From positions 1-64,000 of the forward strand of contig JASMKO010000034.1 in assembly GCA_030749225.1 (NCBI GenBank): a stretch of DNA of 64,000 nt. The letters are read 5' to 3'. The stretch's first letter is position 1. The number at the start of each line of letters is the position of its first letter. Shown here piece after piece: positions 1 through 10,534 of the stretch. The notes under the pieces are model-generated. The model saw only the letters and a program-made list of their open reading frames with translations, ran no database searches and was not told where the DNA came from. The translations under genes and the position numbers were made by a program. Origin of the DNA: Verrucomicrobiota bacterium. GTDB taxonomy: Bacteria > Verrucomicrobiota > Verrucomicrobiia > Limisphaerales > UBA1096.

Positions 1-219
1 CAAGCCCTGCTGAAGGATGACGAGCAGTATGCCGACTTGGCCAGGGAATGGGACGCGAAGTTGAAAGACATTCACGAATGGCTGGCGGAGATCGGCGTGC
101 GTGAGCCTGGCGACACTGTGCTTGGCCAAGCGCAAAAGGTCACTTACCACGAAGCCTGCCACCTCTGCCACGGCCAGAAGATCACCGCGCAGCCGAGGCA
201 GTTGCTTAAGGCAATTCCG
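1..219 (+). pseudogene. glcF: 3'-truncated glycolate oxidase iron-sulfur subunit (GlcF) fragment
   Basis: The reading frame is open from base 1 and shows a cysteine-rich CCG motif (YHEACHLCHGQ, then QPRQLLKAIPG), as in the second CCG domain of GlcF/LutA-type ferredoxin-linked oxidase subunits. In intact GlcF this motif is followed by about 80-100 more residues with another Cys-Cys-Gly motif. Here the similarity stops near base 219, and the frame runs on through the antisense of skp to a stop at 298-300. The fragment overlaps the skp stop codon at 206-208. The gene is therefore broken at its 3' end, by a real rearrangement or by a chimeric assembly join. A complete glcD lies at 5276, so the two subunits are not adjacent here. 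The 5' part lies outside the window. Confidence 0.72.
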
Positions 220-868
220 GGGTGGCCGGTTTTTCCGGGTTCGTCGCGGCGGGCTTGGCGGGGTCGGTCGGCTTGTATTTGCCGGCGGCATCCTGGTTAA
301 GGATGTCGACCACCATCTTGGTCAGGTCGTTTTTGCCGGTGGTGAACAGGACGGTGGGGGTGCGTGGCAGCAGCACGTCCTGTGACGAGTCGATGACGAG
401 GTCATAGTCCAGTTCCTTGGCCTTGGCGCTGATGACTTCCTGAATCTCGTCGAGGCGTCCCTTGCGCAGTCGGCGGGTCTGGTCCGCGAGGGTTTTCTGC
501 GCGTTCTTGTTGAAGTCGACGATCTGCTGCCTGAGACGCTCGAACTCGGCTAATCTTTCCTGTGCCTTCTTGAGGTCTGCTGCCCTTTTTTCTTCCGAAT
601 TGGCGGGATCTTGGGCGCTGACGTTCAATTTTTTGTATTCCTCCTCCAGCAGGCGCAGATCCTCCATCATGCCGATCCGAGCCTTGTCAAAGTCGGCCCC
701 ACGCTCCTTGAGTTGGTCGTTGGAGAGCTTGGTTTTCCAGTAGCTGTCGAAGGTCTCGAGCAGATCGATAGTGGCGATCTTTAGCGGTTCCTGCGCGGCG
801 GCGGTCCCGGCGAGGCAGGCGAGCGCCAGCGCGACGGCGGCCAGCTTGGGTATTGTTAAGCGAGTCAT
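206..868 (-). CDS. skp: OmpH/Skp family periplasmic chaperone
   Basis: This 220-residue protein has a Sec signal peptide (hydrophobic core around residues 10-22, cleavage after AAAQ or nearby), then a long charged coiled-coil region typical of Skp/OmpH. Skp holds unfolded outer-membrane proteins in the periplasm and passes them to the BAM machine. The last 30 residues form a Pro/Thr/Lys-rich tail that looks natural for this family in related phyla. It lies 27 bp downstream of bamA on the same strand, the usual order. The next gene in most Gram-negatives (lpxD) is absent; a broken glcF sits there instead. Confidence 0.9.
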   Translation of the reverse strand: MTRLTIPKLAAVALALACLAGTAAAQEPLKIATIDLLETFDSYWKTKLSNDQLKERGADFDKARIGMMEDLRLLEEEYKKLNVSAQDPANSEEKRAADLKKAQERLAEFERLRQQIVDFNKNAQKTLADQTRRLRKGRLDEIQEVISAKAKELDYDLVIDSSQDVLLPRTPTVLFTTGKNDLTKMVVDILNQDAAGKYKPTDPAKPAATNPEKPATPELP

Positions 869-895
869 GATGGGTTTTATGTTCTTTAAGTCAGG

Positions 896-3715
896 TTAAA
901 AAGAGCGGTTGAAGCCGACCCCGAAGTTAAACTCCCCTCCGCCTCCATCGACGTAGTCGGGGTGGGTGATCGGAATCCCGTAATCGAGCCTGAGCGGCCC
1001 AAGCATCGGCACGTTGAGCCTCAGGCCAATGCCCCAGTTGTCGGCGTAGTTGGAGAATTCAAACTCATAGGGATCCTCATCCACCATCCCAACGTCATAG
1101 AAGACAGCCACACGCAACTGGTTGATGATCGGGATGCTGTACTCGACCGAGCCGAACCAGTAGCTGCTGCCCCCCAGCGTCTCATAGCCGTCGGTGATGA
1201 CCGGGGTCCATTTTTCCTCAGGTTTCCATTGTTCTGCTGGTTTGTCTGGATCGTACGGGATCTGCCAAGAATAAAATTTGCCTGGAACTTTTGAATCCTC
1301 AATAGAGAACGGATAGTCACTTTTACTATCAACCGGAATAAACTTTTCCTCGTTGTCCTTATTCTTAACATAGTAGCCGTACTGGTCGTTCTCGAAGCCT
1401 TTTTTCCACTGCTGCATGCGCGGGCCGATGTCCCGGTAGTCGTAGCCGCGCAGCGTGTAGGCGCCCCCGAGAAAAAATCGGTCGAAGTATGGCACGCGCC
1501 TGCTGTTGCCGAAGGTGTCCACAACCCCCAGCTTGCCGATTACTTCCCATATGTGGCCCTCGCCAAAACCGGGATAGTAATGGGCGGTGTCGACCTCGAG
1601 GCGGTACATCTCGGTATCACCGCCGAACGGCCCGCCGGCGATCTCCGTTTTGAACCGGGTGAGATGGCCTCTGCTGGGCAACAGCGCGCTGTTTAGGGTG
1701 CCGTACTCCAAAAACAGGCCCAGTTGGGATACCAGCCGGTTGTGGTTCAACTCGGATAACTCCCCTTCCTGTATCCGGTCTGTCTCATAGGTCCAGTCGA
1801 AGGGGGTAGCTATTATCGCTGGCGTTTTTACGTCACCAACCGACTTGCCTTCTGGTATAGTATCGCCTTCACCGTAAACAACTGCTGGGATATCCGGGGG
1901 CACTTTAGCCAAGCCGTTGATGAGGATGTCGTGCTCCTTTAACATGTCGGAAAAGTAGGAGCGGTCGTGAATGCCAATTGACTCGATGGTGTAGTTGACC
2001 CCAGCAGTGACACGGTCGTTGAAGATTCTCTGCGAGTAGCCCAGCCTTGTTCCGGTCTGGTGTTGTTCGAAGTAGCGGCTGTAGTACTGGATTTCACGGT
2101 GGTACAGGTCGACAGACAACCTCTTCTTTTGGTCGAAAAGCCAAGGCTCCTCGAAGGTGATTTGATAATCCTTCCGTCGCGAACCGGCGGTAATTTGCAG
2201 GCGGAATTTCTGCCCCGCCCCGGTGAAAAATGGCGGGTTGAACAGGTCGAAGTTGCCCTGTACGAAGCCGACCTGGGCAAACATGGCCTCGATGGAACTG
2301 TATCCGAAGCCCATGAGGAAGTGTCCGGTTCGCCCCTCCTCCACGCCAACGATTAGGTTGCGGCGGTTGGGCAGCTCGGGGATTTTCTCGACCTGCGTGT
2401 CGACCGCTTCGAAAAGCGCGGTGCCCTCGAGCCTGCGCTTGCTCAACTCGACGCGAACCATGTTGAACACTTCGCCGGGGGAGATCGCCAGCTCGCGTCG
2501 GATCACCTTGTCCTTGGTCCGGTTGTTGCCGCGGATTTCCACCTTTTCCACGTAGCTCAACTCCCCCTCCTGGATGGTATAGACCAGGTCGATCGTGCCT
2601 TGGTCGGTGTTGGGTACCCGGGTTGTGCGAACGATGGTGTCGAGGTAGCCATGCGCCTCGTAAAAGTCACGGATGGCATCCCGATCTTCATTCAACCCGG
2701 TGGGGGTGAAGATCGCGCCCTCGAGCATGTAAGGGAACACCGCCCGCTCGAGAACCTGCACCCCTCGGCGGATCTGGTCTTCCGTGAAGATCGTGTTGCC
2801 CTCGAAGGCGACACTGCTGACCTGATACCGGTAGCCCTCCTCCAGGTCGAGGCGGATCACCATCCGGCCCTCCTTCGGGTACTCGAACTTGATCTCGCGA
2901 ATCTTGAAGTCGATATAGCCCTCATCCTGATAAAACTGGGTAAGCATCTCGAGGTCCTCTTCCCATTGGTCGGTCTCAAACTTGCCGCTGCCGGTCAGCC
3001 AAGACATGAACCACCGCCGTCGTGTCTTCAGTACCTTGCGTAGCTCGCGCGTGGTGAAGGCCAAGGCGTTGCCGAACAGGATGTCGTCAATCTTGACCTT
3101 CCGTCCGGGATCGACCTGGAAGACGACGGCTGCTTGGCCAAGTGCCTCGTCATGCCGGACCTCGTAGTCGACCCTGGCCTGATGATAGCCGCCTTTTTGG
3201 TACTCCTTCAGGATGGTTCGAGTGTCGGAGAATATCCTTGGTCGACTGAGGGTCTCCCCTGTGCGTGAGAGGATTTTTTTGCGAAGTTTGCTTTCGCGGA
3301 ATTTCCGGCTCCCAGTGTTGCCCTCAAAGATAATTTCAGTGACCACCGGCTTGCCGACGAGCGTGTAGGTGATCTCGATCCCGCCGGCAACCTGCTTCTC
3401 GGTCACGTAGACATTCTCGAAGAACCCGGTGTTGCGGAGGTTGTGGATGTCGTCGTCACTGGCCTTGGGGGAGTAGGAATCCCCCTGCTTGAGGCGGATG
3501 TTGGCGCGGATGAGCGCGTCGCTGGCGGCCGGTTGGCCGATGTGCTGGAGGATGATTTTTTGGACCGGCAACGCCCTGGGCGCCTGCCCGTGAACCGGGC
3601 TGCTCAATAGGAGCAGCATTGCGGCGAGGAGCGCTTGGCTTAGCGCCTGCAGCCAACCTGCCGGGCTACTCGCCCTGCAGGCCGTCGTCGTCGCTGAACT
3701 TGGCTGCGTTCTCAA
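896..3715 (-). CDS. bamA: Outer membrane protein assembly factor BamA (Omp85)
   Basis: This 939-residue Omp85 protein has an N-terminal signal segment (core near residues 22-40, ending VHGQA), about five POTRA repeats (residues roughly 50-440), and a C-terminal 16-strand barrel ending in the aromatic NRSF. The family inserts beta-barrel proteins into the outer membrane. The conserved loop-6 motif appears as LRGY, with usual neighbours such as FFLGG and a later GGSSYWFGS. Length exceeds the roughly 800 residues of E. coli BamA, mainly through two AT-rich insertions in the barrel region (about 1185-1425 and 1800-1930). The chosen ATG overlaps the end of dnaB by 50 bp. A start further in, such as the ATG at 3619, would cut the signal peptide, so the longer form is kept with reservation. 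Confidence 0.93.
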   Translation of the reverse strand: MRTQPSSATTTACRASSPAGWLQALSQALLAAMLLLLSSPVHGQAPRALPVQKIILQHIGQPAASDALIRANIRLKQGDSYSPKASDDDIHNLRNTGFFENVYVTEKQVAGGIEITYTLVGKPVVTEIIFEGNTGSRKFRESKLRKKILSRTGETLSRPRIFSDTRTILKEYQKGGYHQARVDYEVRHDEALGQAAVVFQVDPGRKVKIDDILFGNALAFTTRELRKVLKTRRRWFMSWLTGSGKFETDQWEEDLEMLTQFYQDEGYIDFKIREIKFEYPKEGRMVIRLDLEEGYRYQVSSVAFEGNTIFTEDQIRRGVQVLERAVFPYMLEGAIFTPTGLNEDRDAIRDFYEAHGYLDTIVRTTRVPNTDQGTIDLVYTIQEGELSYVEKVEIRGNNRTKDKVIRRELAISPGEVFNMVRVELSKRRLEGTALFEAVDTQVEKIPELPNRRNLIVGVEEGRTGHFLMGFGYSSIEAMFAQVGFVQGNFDLFNPPFFTGAGQKFRLQITAGSRRKDYQITFEEPWLFDQKKRLSVDLYHREIQYYSRYFEQHQTGTRLGYSQRIFNDRVTAGVNYTIESIGIHDRSYFSDMLKEHDILINGLAKVPPDIPAVVYGEGDTIPEGKSVGDVKTPAIIATPFDWTYETDRIQEGELSELNHNRLVSQLGLFLEYGTLNSALLPSRGHLTRFKTEIAGGPFGGDTEMYRLEVDTAHYYPGFGEGHIWEVIGKLGVVDTFGNSRRVPYFDRFFLGGAYTLRGYDYRDIGPRMQQWKKGFENDQYGYYVKNKDNEEKFIPVDSKSDYPFSIEDSKVPGKFYSWQIPYDPDKPAEQWKPEEKWTPVITDGYETLGGSSYWFGSVEYSIPIINQLRVAVFYDVGMVDEDPYEFEFSNYADNWGIGLRLNVPMLGPLRLDYGIPITHPDYVDGGGGEFNFGVGFNRSF

Positions 3716-5144
3716 ATCGCGTGTACCCTTTCATAAAGGTCAGCCGCACATCGCCGGTCGGGCCGTTGCGTTGCTTGGCAATGAGCAAGTTAATCTGTTC
3801 CGCCTCGTTGGCGGCAGCATCGTCGTCGCCATCCGGACCGCTCGGCCGGTACAGCAGCCCCACCAAGTCGGCATCCTGCTCGATTGCGCCGGATTCGCGG
3901 AGATCCGATAGGCGCGGCTTCCGGTTCTTGTCCTTCTCCAGCTCGCGGTTGAGCTGGCTGAGTACGATGACCGGGACGTTTAAATCCTTGGCCAGTGCCT
4001 TGACGCCGCTGGAGATTTCCGAAATTTCCTGTTGCCGGTTCTCTGCACCGCGGCGCGAAGTAGAATGAAGCAGTTGCATGTAGTCAATGACAAACAACTT
4101 GATGCCGTGCTGCTGCCACATGCGGCGCGCCCGCGCCCGAAGCTGGAGAATCGAGAGCCCACCGGAGTCGTCGATATGCAGTCCGGCCTTGGACAGCTTG
4201 CCGGAGGCATCAAGAATCCGGGGAAAATCCCTGTTTTGTAAAAAACCCTCCCGCATGTCCCGTAGATTGATGCGGGCCAGCGAGCAGAGCATGCGCATGA
4301 CCAGCGCGTCCGCCGTCATCTCGAGGCTGAATACCCCCACCGGCAGGCCCTGTTTCAGTGCAACGTGCTCCACGATATTCATCGCCAGCGAGGTTTTGCC
4401 CATGCTCGGCCGGGCCGCCACGACGATCATCTCGCCGCCGTGCAGCCCCGTGGTCATCCTGTCAAAGTCACTAAACCCGCTCTCAATACCCGTTATGGCT
4501 CCCTTGTTTTTGCAGTATTCTTCGATCTTGTTGATCGCGCCTTTGACATGATCCTTGATGGTCTGGTTGTTGGAGATGCTTTGCTCGCGTTGAATATCCA
4601 GCACCGACTGCTCCACCTCGCCGATCAGGCTCTCCACCTCATCGCTCCCCTCGTAGGCATCGGCGATCGCCTTGGTGCAGGTGTGGATCACTTTCCGCAG
4701 GAGTGCCCTATCACGCACGATGGCGAAGTAATATTCAAGGTTCGCGGCTGACGGCACACCGTCCTGCAATTCGGCCAAATAGGCCACCCCGCCGATGTTG
4801 TCGAGTTCCCCGTCGGCGCGCAGTTGGTGTGACAGGGTCAGCAGGTCGATCGGGGTGTTTTGTTCGCCCATCGTCACCAATGCCGAGTAGATCGCGCGGT
4901 GGCGCAGATCGTAAAAAATCGTCTCGTCCTTGACTTTGCCGGTGCACACGGGGAGGTTTTCCTCTGGGTCGAGCAGGATGCAGCCCAGCACGCCCTGCTC
5001 GGCGGTGGTGTCGTGGGGCGGCGTCCGGTCCAGCGGAATGGAGGCGAGCGGCTCCTTTTTTCGCGGTGTTTTTTTCAGATCCGCGGATTCGGCGGAGGGT
5101 ATGTCCAGTACATCAGGCACGACCCGATGGAACCTCAAACTCAC
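3666..5144 (-). CDS. dnaB: Replicative DNA helicase DnaB
   Basis: This 492-residue protein has the two-domain DnaB layout. An N-terminal domain (residues about 40-150) begins TTAEQGVLGCIL. A RecA-like motor follows with Walker A (ARPSMGKT, near residue 245), a Walker B-like LFVIDYMQLL, the SQLNRELE segment and the arginine-finger region near RQQEISEIS. It unwinds DNA at the replication fork as a hexamer. The first 35 residues are a basic, poorly conserved extension, so an internal start cannot be excluded. It is the first gene of a dnaB-bamA-skp run, with a 50-bp overlap into bamA. Confidence 0.95.
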   Translation of the reverse strand: MSLRFHRVVPDVLDIPSAESADLKKTPRKKEPLASIPLDRTPPHDTTAEQGVLGCILLDPEENLPVCTGKVKDETIFYDLRHRAIYSALVTMGEQNTPIDLLTLSHQLRADGELDNIGGVAYLAELQDGVPSAANLEYYFAIVRDRALLRKVIHTCTKAIADAYEGSDEVESLIGEVEQSVLDIQREQSISNNQTIKDHVKGAINKIEEYCKNKGAITGIESGFSDFDRMTTGLHGGEMIVVAARPSMGKTSLAMNIVEHVALKQGLPVGVFSLEMTADALVMRMLCSLARINLRDMREGFLQNRDFPRILDASGKLSKAGLHIDDSGGLSILQLRARARRMWQQHGIKLFVIDYMQLLHSTSRRGAENRQQEISEISSGVKALAKDLNVPVIVLSQLNRELEKDKNRKPRLSDLRESGAIEQDADLVGLLYRPSGPDGDDDAAANEAEQINLLIAKQRNGPTGDVRLTFMKGYTRFENAAKFSDDDGLQGE

Positions 5145-5275
5145 TAAAGCTGCAACGAATAGTAGTTGGAAAGTTGCCCGGCGTTTATCGACAGGCTATT
5201 CCCAGCGCTTGGCCAAGCGGCTCTACGCTTGACCCCGCTTAGCCAAGTCGCGGAAGCTCCGCTCCGGTTCAACGG

Positions 5276-6658
5276 ATGGCCTTGGTTCAATCGATACTCG
5301 ATACGCTTCGCTCCATCGTCGGCACGGAGAATGTGTTCACGGCAGAGGAGGATCTTATCCCGTACGCTTTTGACGGCACGGCGGCGTTGAAGGAGACGCC
5401 GGGGTGCGTGGTGTTTGCTGGCACGACGGAGGAGGTGAGCGCGGTGCTCAAGCTGGCCAACGACACCAGCACGCCGGTGGTGACGCGTGGCAGCGGCACA
5501 GGCTTGAGCGGCGGCAGTGTTCCGGCGGCCGATTGCATCGTGCTGTGCACGGTGAAGATGGAGGCGATCCTCGAGGTCGACGCAGCCAACCTAACCATGA
5601 CCGTCGAGCCGGGCGTGACGACCGTCCAGATCGCCGAGGCAGCTGGGGAGGCGGGATTGTTTTATCCGCCCGATCCCGGATCGATGAAGATTTCCACCAT
5701 CGGCGGCAACGTCGCCGAAAACTCCGGTGGCCTGCGCGGGCTGAAATACGGCGTGACGCGCAACTACGTGATGGGTCTTGAGGTCGTGCTGTCGGACGGC
5801 GAAATGATGTGGCTTGGCAACAAGTGCGTGAAGGACGTCGCCGGGTTTTCGCTCAAGGACGTGATGATCGGCAGCGAAGGCACGCTAGGGGTCATCACCA
5901 AGGTGCTGCTCAAACTCATCCCCAAGCCCGCCGCAAAGAAAACGATGGTTGCCACCTTCAGCGCAATGGACGCCGCCGCGCAGACCGTCAGCGACATCAT
6001 CGCCGCGCAAATCATCCCGTGCACGCTGGAGTTCCTCGACCGCACAACGATTCATTGCGTGGAGGATTTTGCGAAGGTCGGTTTGCCGCTCGATTGCGAG
6101 GCGTTGCTGCTGATTGAAACCGACGGCCACCCCGCCGCCGTCACCGAGGAGGCTGCCAAGATGGAGGAACTGGCCAAGACCAACGGCGCGATGGACGTTC
6201 GCGTGGCCAGGGATGCCGCCGAGGCCGACCAACTCGCCACCGCCCGACGCAGCGCCTTCAGTGCGCTCGCCCGTCTCGCGCCCACCACCATCCTCGAGGA
6301 TGCCACCGTGCCGCGAAGCGAACTGGCACACATGATCCGCTTCGTCGCCGAGGTCGCGAAAAAGCACGACTTAAAAATCGGCACCTTTGGCCACATGGGC
6401 GACGGCAACCTGCACCCGACCTTCCTCACTGACGAACGCAACGAGGCCGAAATCCAGCGCGTGCATGGTGCGTTCAAGGAAATCTTTGACGAAGCCATCC
6501 GCCTCGGCGGCACCATCACCGGCGAACACGGCATCGGCTTGGCCAAGAAGGAGTTCCTCCCCAAGTTTGCTGGCCCCGCCCAGATGCGCGTCATGCGCGA
6601 CCTCCGAAAAACGCTTGACCCCAAAGGCATCCTAAACCCCGGCAAGATATTTGACTGA
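5276..6658 (+). CDS. glcD: FAD-linked glycolate/D-lactate oxidase subunit GlcD
   Basis: This 460-residue protein has the FAD_binding_4 plus C-terminal FAD-oxidase layout of GlcD. Visible motifs are the FAD pyrophosphate loop TRGSGTGLSGG, PPDPGS with GGNVAENSGG, and the C-terminal FGHMGDGNLHP and GEHGIGLAKK. It oxidises glycolate to glyoxylate, or D-lactate to pyruvate, and passes electrons to an iron-sulfur partner (GlcF). That partner is represented only by the broken fragment at bases 1-219. No Shine-Dalgarno sequence is visible before the ATG. The upstream gap 5145-5275 carries one full and one degenerate copy of the TTGGCCAA palindrome. Confidence 0.92.
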   Translation: MALVQSILDTLRSIVGTENVFTAEEDLIPYAFDGTAALKETPGCVVFAGTTEEVSAVLKLANDTSTPVVTRGSGTGLSGGSVPAADCIVLCTVKMEAILEVDAANLTMTVEPGVTTVQIAEAAGEAGLFYPPDPGSMKISTIGGNVAENSGGLRGLKYGVTRNYVMGLEVVLSDGEMMWLGNKCVKDVAGFSLKDVMIGSEGTLGVITKVLLKLIPKPAAKKTMVATFSAMDAAAQTVSDIIAAQIIPCTLEFLDRTTIHCVEDFAKVGLPLDCEALLLIETDGHPAAVTEEAAKMEELAKTNGAMDVRVARDAAEADQLATARRSAFSALARLAPTTILEDATVPRSELAHMIRFVAEVAKKHDLKIGTFGHMGDGNLHPTFLTDERNEAEIQRVHGAFKEIFDEAIRLGGTITGEHGIGLAKKEFLPKFAGPAQMRVMRDLRKTLDPKGILNPGKIFD

Positions 6659-6711
6659 GCATCAATTTTGCGACACGTTCGAGCCGGATTACATTCACAT
6701 TATCGCGGTAA

Positions 6712-9003
<2,292 letters not shown>

Positions 9004-9096
9004 GGTTGAATGAAACTCAATGGAGCTGGGACATTTCTGTTCCCGAATACAATCAATCGATAATTGATGCATTAGGCGAGCATCACTGTCTGTCCC

Positions 9097-10533
9097 TCAA
9101 GCGAAGATTCCCCTGGCGATGTGGCCGTGCACATTGGTCAGCCGGCGTTTGATGCCGTTGTGGTAAAAAGTCAGTTTCTTGTGATCTACCCCCATCAGGT
9201 GCAGCACAGTTGCGTGGAAGTCGTGCCAGTGCACCGGGTTATCAACCGTCTTCCAGCCGATTTCATCCGTCTGTCCGAGGCTGAACCCAGCTTTCACACC
9301 GCCCCCGGCGAGCCAGCAGGAGAAGCCGTACTTGTTGTGGTCACGCCCGGGGCCCACTTGGTTGGCTTTGGACTGCGCGAACGGCGTTCGCCCAAACTCG
9401 GTGGTGAACAGCACAAGCGTGTCATCGAGCATGCCGCGCTGCTTCAGGTCTCGCAGCAGGCCGGCAATCGGCTTGTCGATTCGGCTGGCTTCAGTGGAGT
9501 GGTTGTCTTTAACATTCTCGTGGGCATCCCAACTTGCCCGCGGTGAGCCGCCGATCGGGCCACCAGAGTAAATCTGCACGAACCTCACGCCGCGCTCGAG
9601 CAACCGCCGCGCCAGCAGGCAGCGGCGTCCGGCGTCCTCGGTGCGGCCCTCGCTCAGGCCGTACATGCCGCGGATGTGTTCCGGTTCGCCGTTGATGTCG
9701 CTCACCTCCGGCACGGATAACTGCATGCGAGCTGCAAGTTCGTAGCTGCGCATGCGGGCGCTCAATATTGCATCGGCCCCAGTGCGATCCGCATGGCTAG
9801 CGTTGAGTTTTTGCAGAAAATCCCGCGCGGCGGCGTCCGATCCATGCGGCTGTTCGATGGCCGGAAACAGGTCGCGCACCGGTGTTTTACCGCTGCGCAG
9901 CTCAACTCCCTGATGTTGTGACGGGAGGAAGCCGCTGGTCCAGTTCGATGCCCCGCCGTTCGGCCCGCCGCGCCTGTCGCTCAATACGACAAACGCCGGC
10001 AGCGACTCAGTCTCGCAGCCCAGCCCGTACGACACCCAGCTGCCGACCGACGGGAAACCGTTGAACTCAAAGCCGCTGTTGGCAAAGAACAACGCTGGCG
10101 TGTGGTTGGCCGAGTCGGTGGTCATCGAGCGGATGACAGTCATCTCGTCCGCCATCTCGGCGATGTGCGGAAACATGTCCGACAGCCAGAGGCCGCTTTG
10201 GCCGCGCGGCTTGAATTGAAAGTCGCTGCGCCGTAGCAGGCCGACCTGCCCGAAGAAGATATCCGGCTTCTCGCTGGAGCCAAGCGGTTTGCCGTGGGCC
10301 TTGTCCAGCCCGGGCTTGTAGTCGTACGAGTCGATATGGCTCAGGCCGCCGACGAGGCTGATATGGATCGCCCGCTTGGTCCGGGGCGCGAAGTTCGGAA
10401 ACGCCGCTTGGCCTAGCGCTGCCGCTCGCGCGGAGGTGTCGTGCGCCAGCAGGTTCGCGAACGCAGTGGCACCGATGCCCCGGATGCCCCAGTTGAAAAA
10501 CTCGCGCCGATTCAAAGTGCCCATGTCGTGCAT
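9097..10533 (-). CDS. Secreted DUF1501 family protein
   Basis: This 478-residue protein starts with a Tat-type signal (LNRREFFNWGIRG) and has the DUF1501 pattern: GGLSHIDSYDYKP, WLSDMFPHIAEMAD, a D-x-H site (SWDAHENVKDN), LVLFTTEFGRTPF and GRDHNKYGFSCWLAGGG. DUF1501 proteins share the alkaline-phosphatase/sulfatase fold, but no reaction is established for them. It is the downstream partner of the PSD1 gene at 10535-13549, separated by one base, a pairing common in Planctomycetes and Verrucomicrobia. The motif peptide ALGQA near residue 40 comes from a variant copy of the iterated palindrome. Its end faces ligA across a 93-bp gap with only weak inverted repeats. Confidence 0.88.
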   Translation of the reverse strand: MHDMGTLNRREFFNWGIRGIGATAFANLLAHDTSARAAALGQAAFPNFAPRTKRAIHISLVGGLSHIDSYDYKPGLDKAHGKPLGSSEKPDIFFGQVGLLRRSDFQFKPRGQSGLWLSDMFPHIAEMADEMTVIRSMTTDSANHTPALFFANSGFEFNGFPSVGSWVSYGLGCETESLPAFVVLSDRRGGPNGGASNWTSGFLPSQHQGVELRSGKTPVRDLFPAIEQPHGSDAAARDFLQKLNASHADRTGADAILSARMRSYELAARMQLSVPEVSDINGEPEHIRGMYGLSEGRTEDAGRRCLLARRLLERGVRFVQIYSGGPIGGSPRASWDAHENVKDNHSTEASRIDKPIAGLLRDLKQRGMLDDTLVLFTTEFGRTPFAQSKANQVGPGRDHNKYGFSCWLAGGGVKAGFSLGQTDEIGWKTVDNPVHWHDFHATVLHLMGVDHKKLTFYHNGIKRRLTNVHGHIARGIFA

Positions 10534-10534
10534 A

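Noticed and set aside
9004-9096. Possible terminator between ligA and the DUF1501 gene (GGGACATTTCTGTTCCC and ATCAATCGATAATTGAT)
   Set aside because: The stems are short or bulged with no T-run; nothing firm can be claimed for this 93-bp gap.
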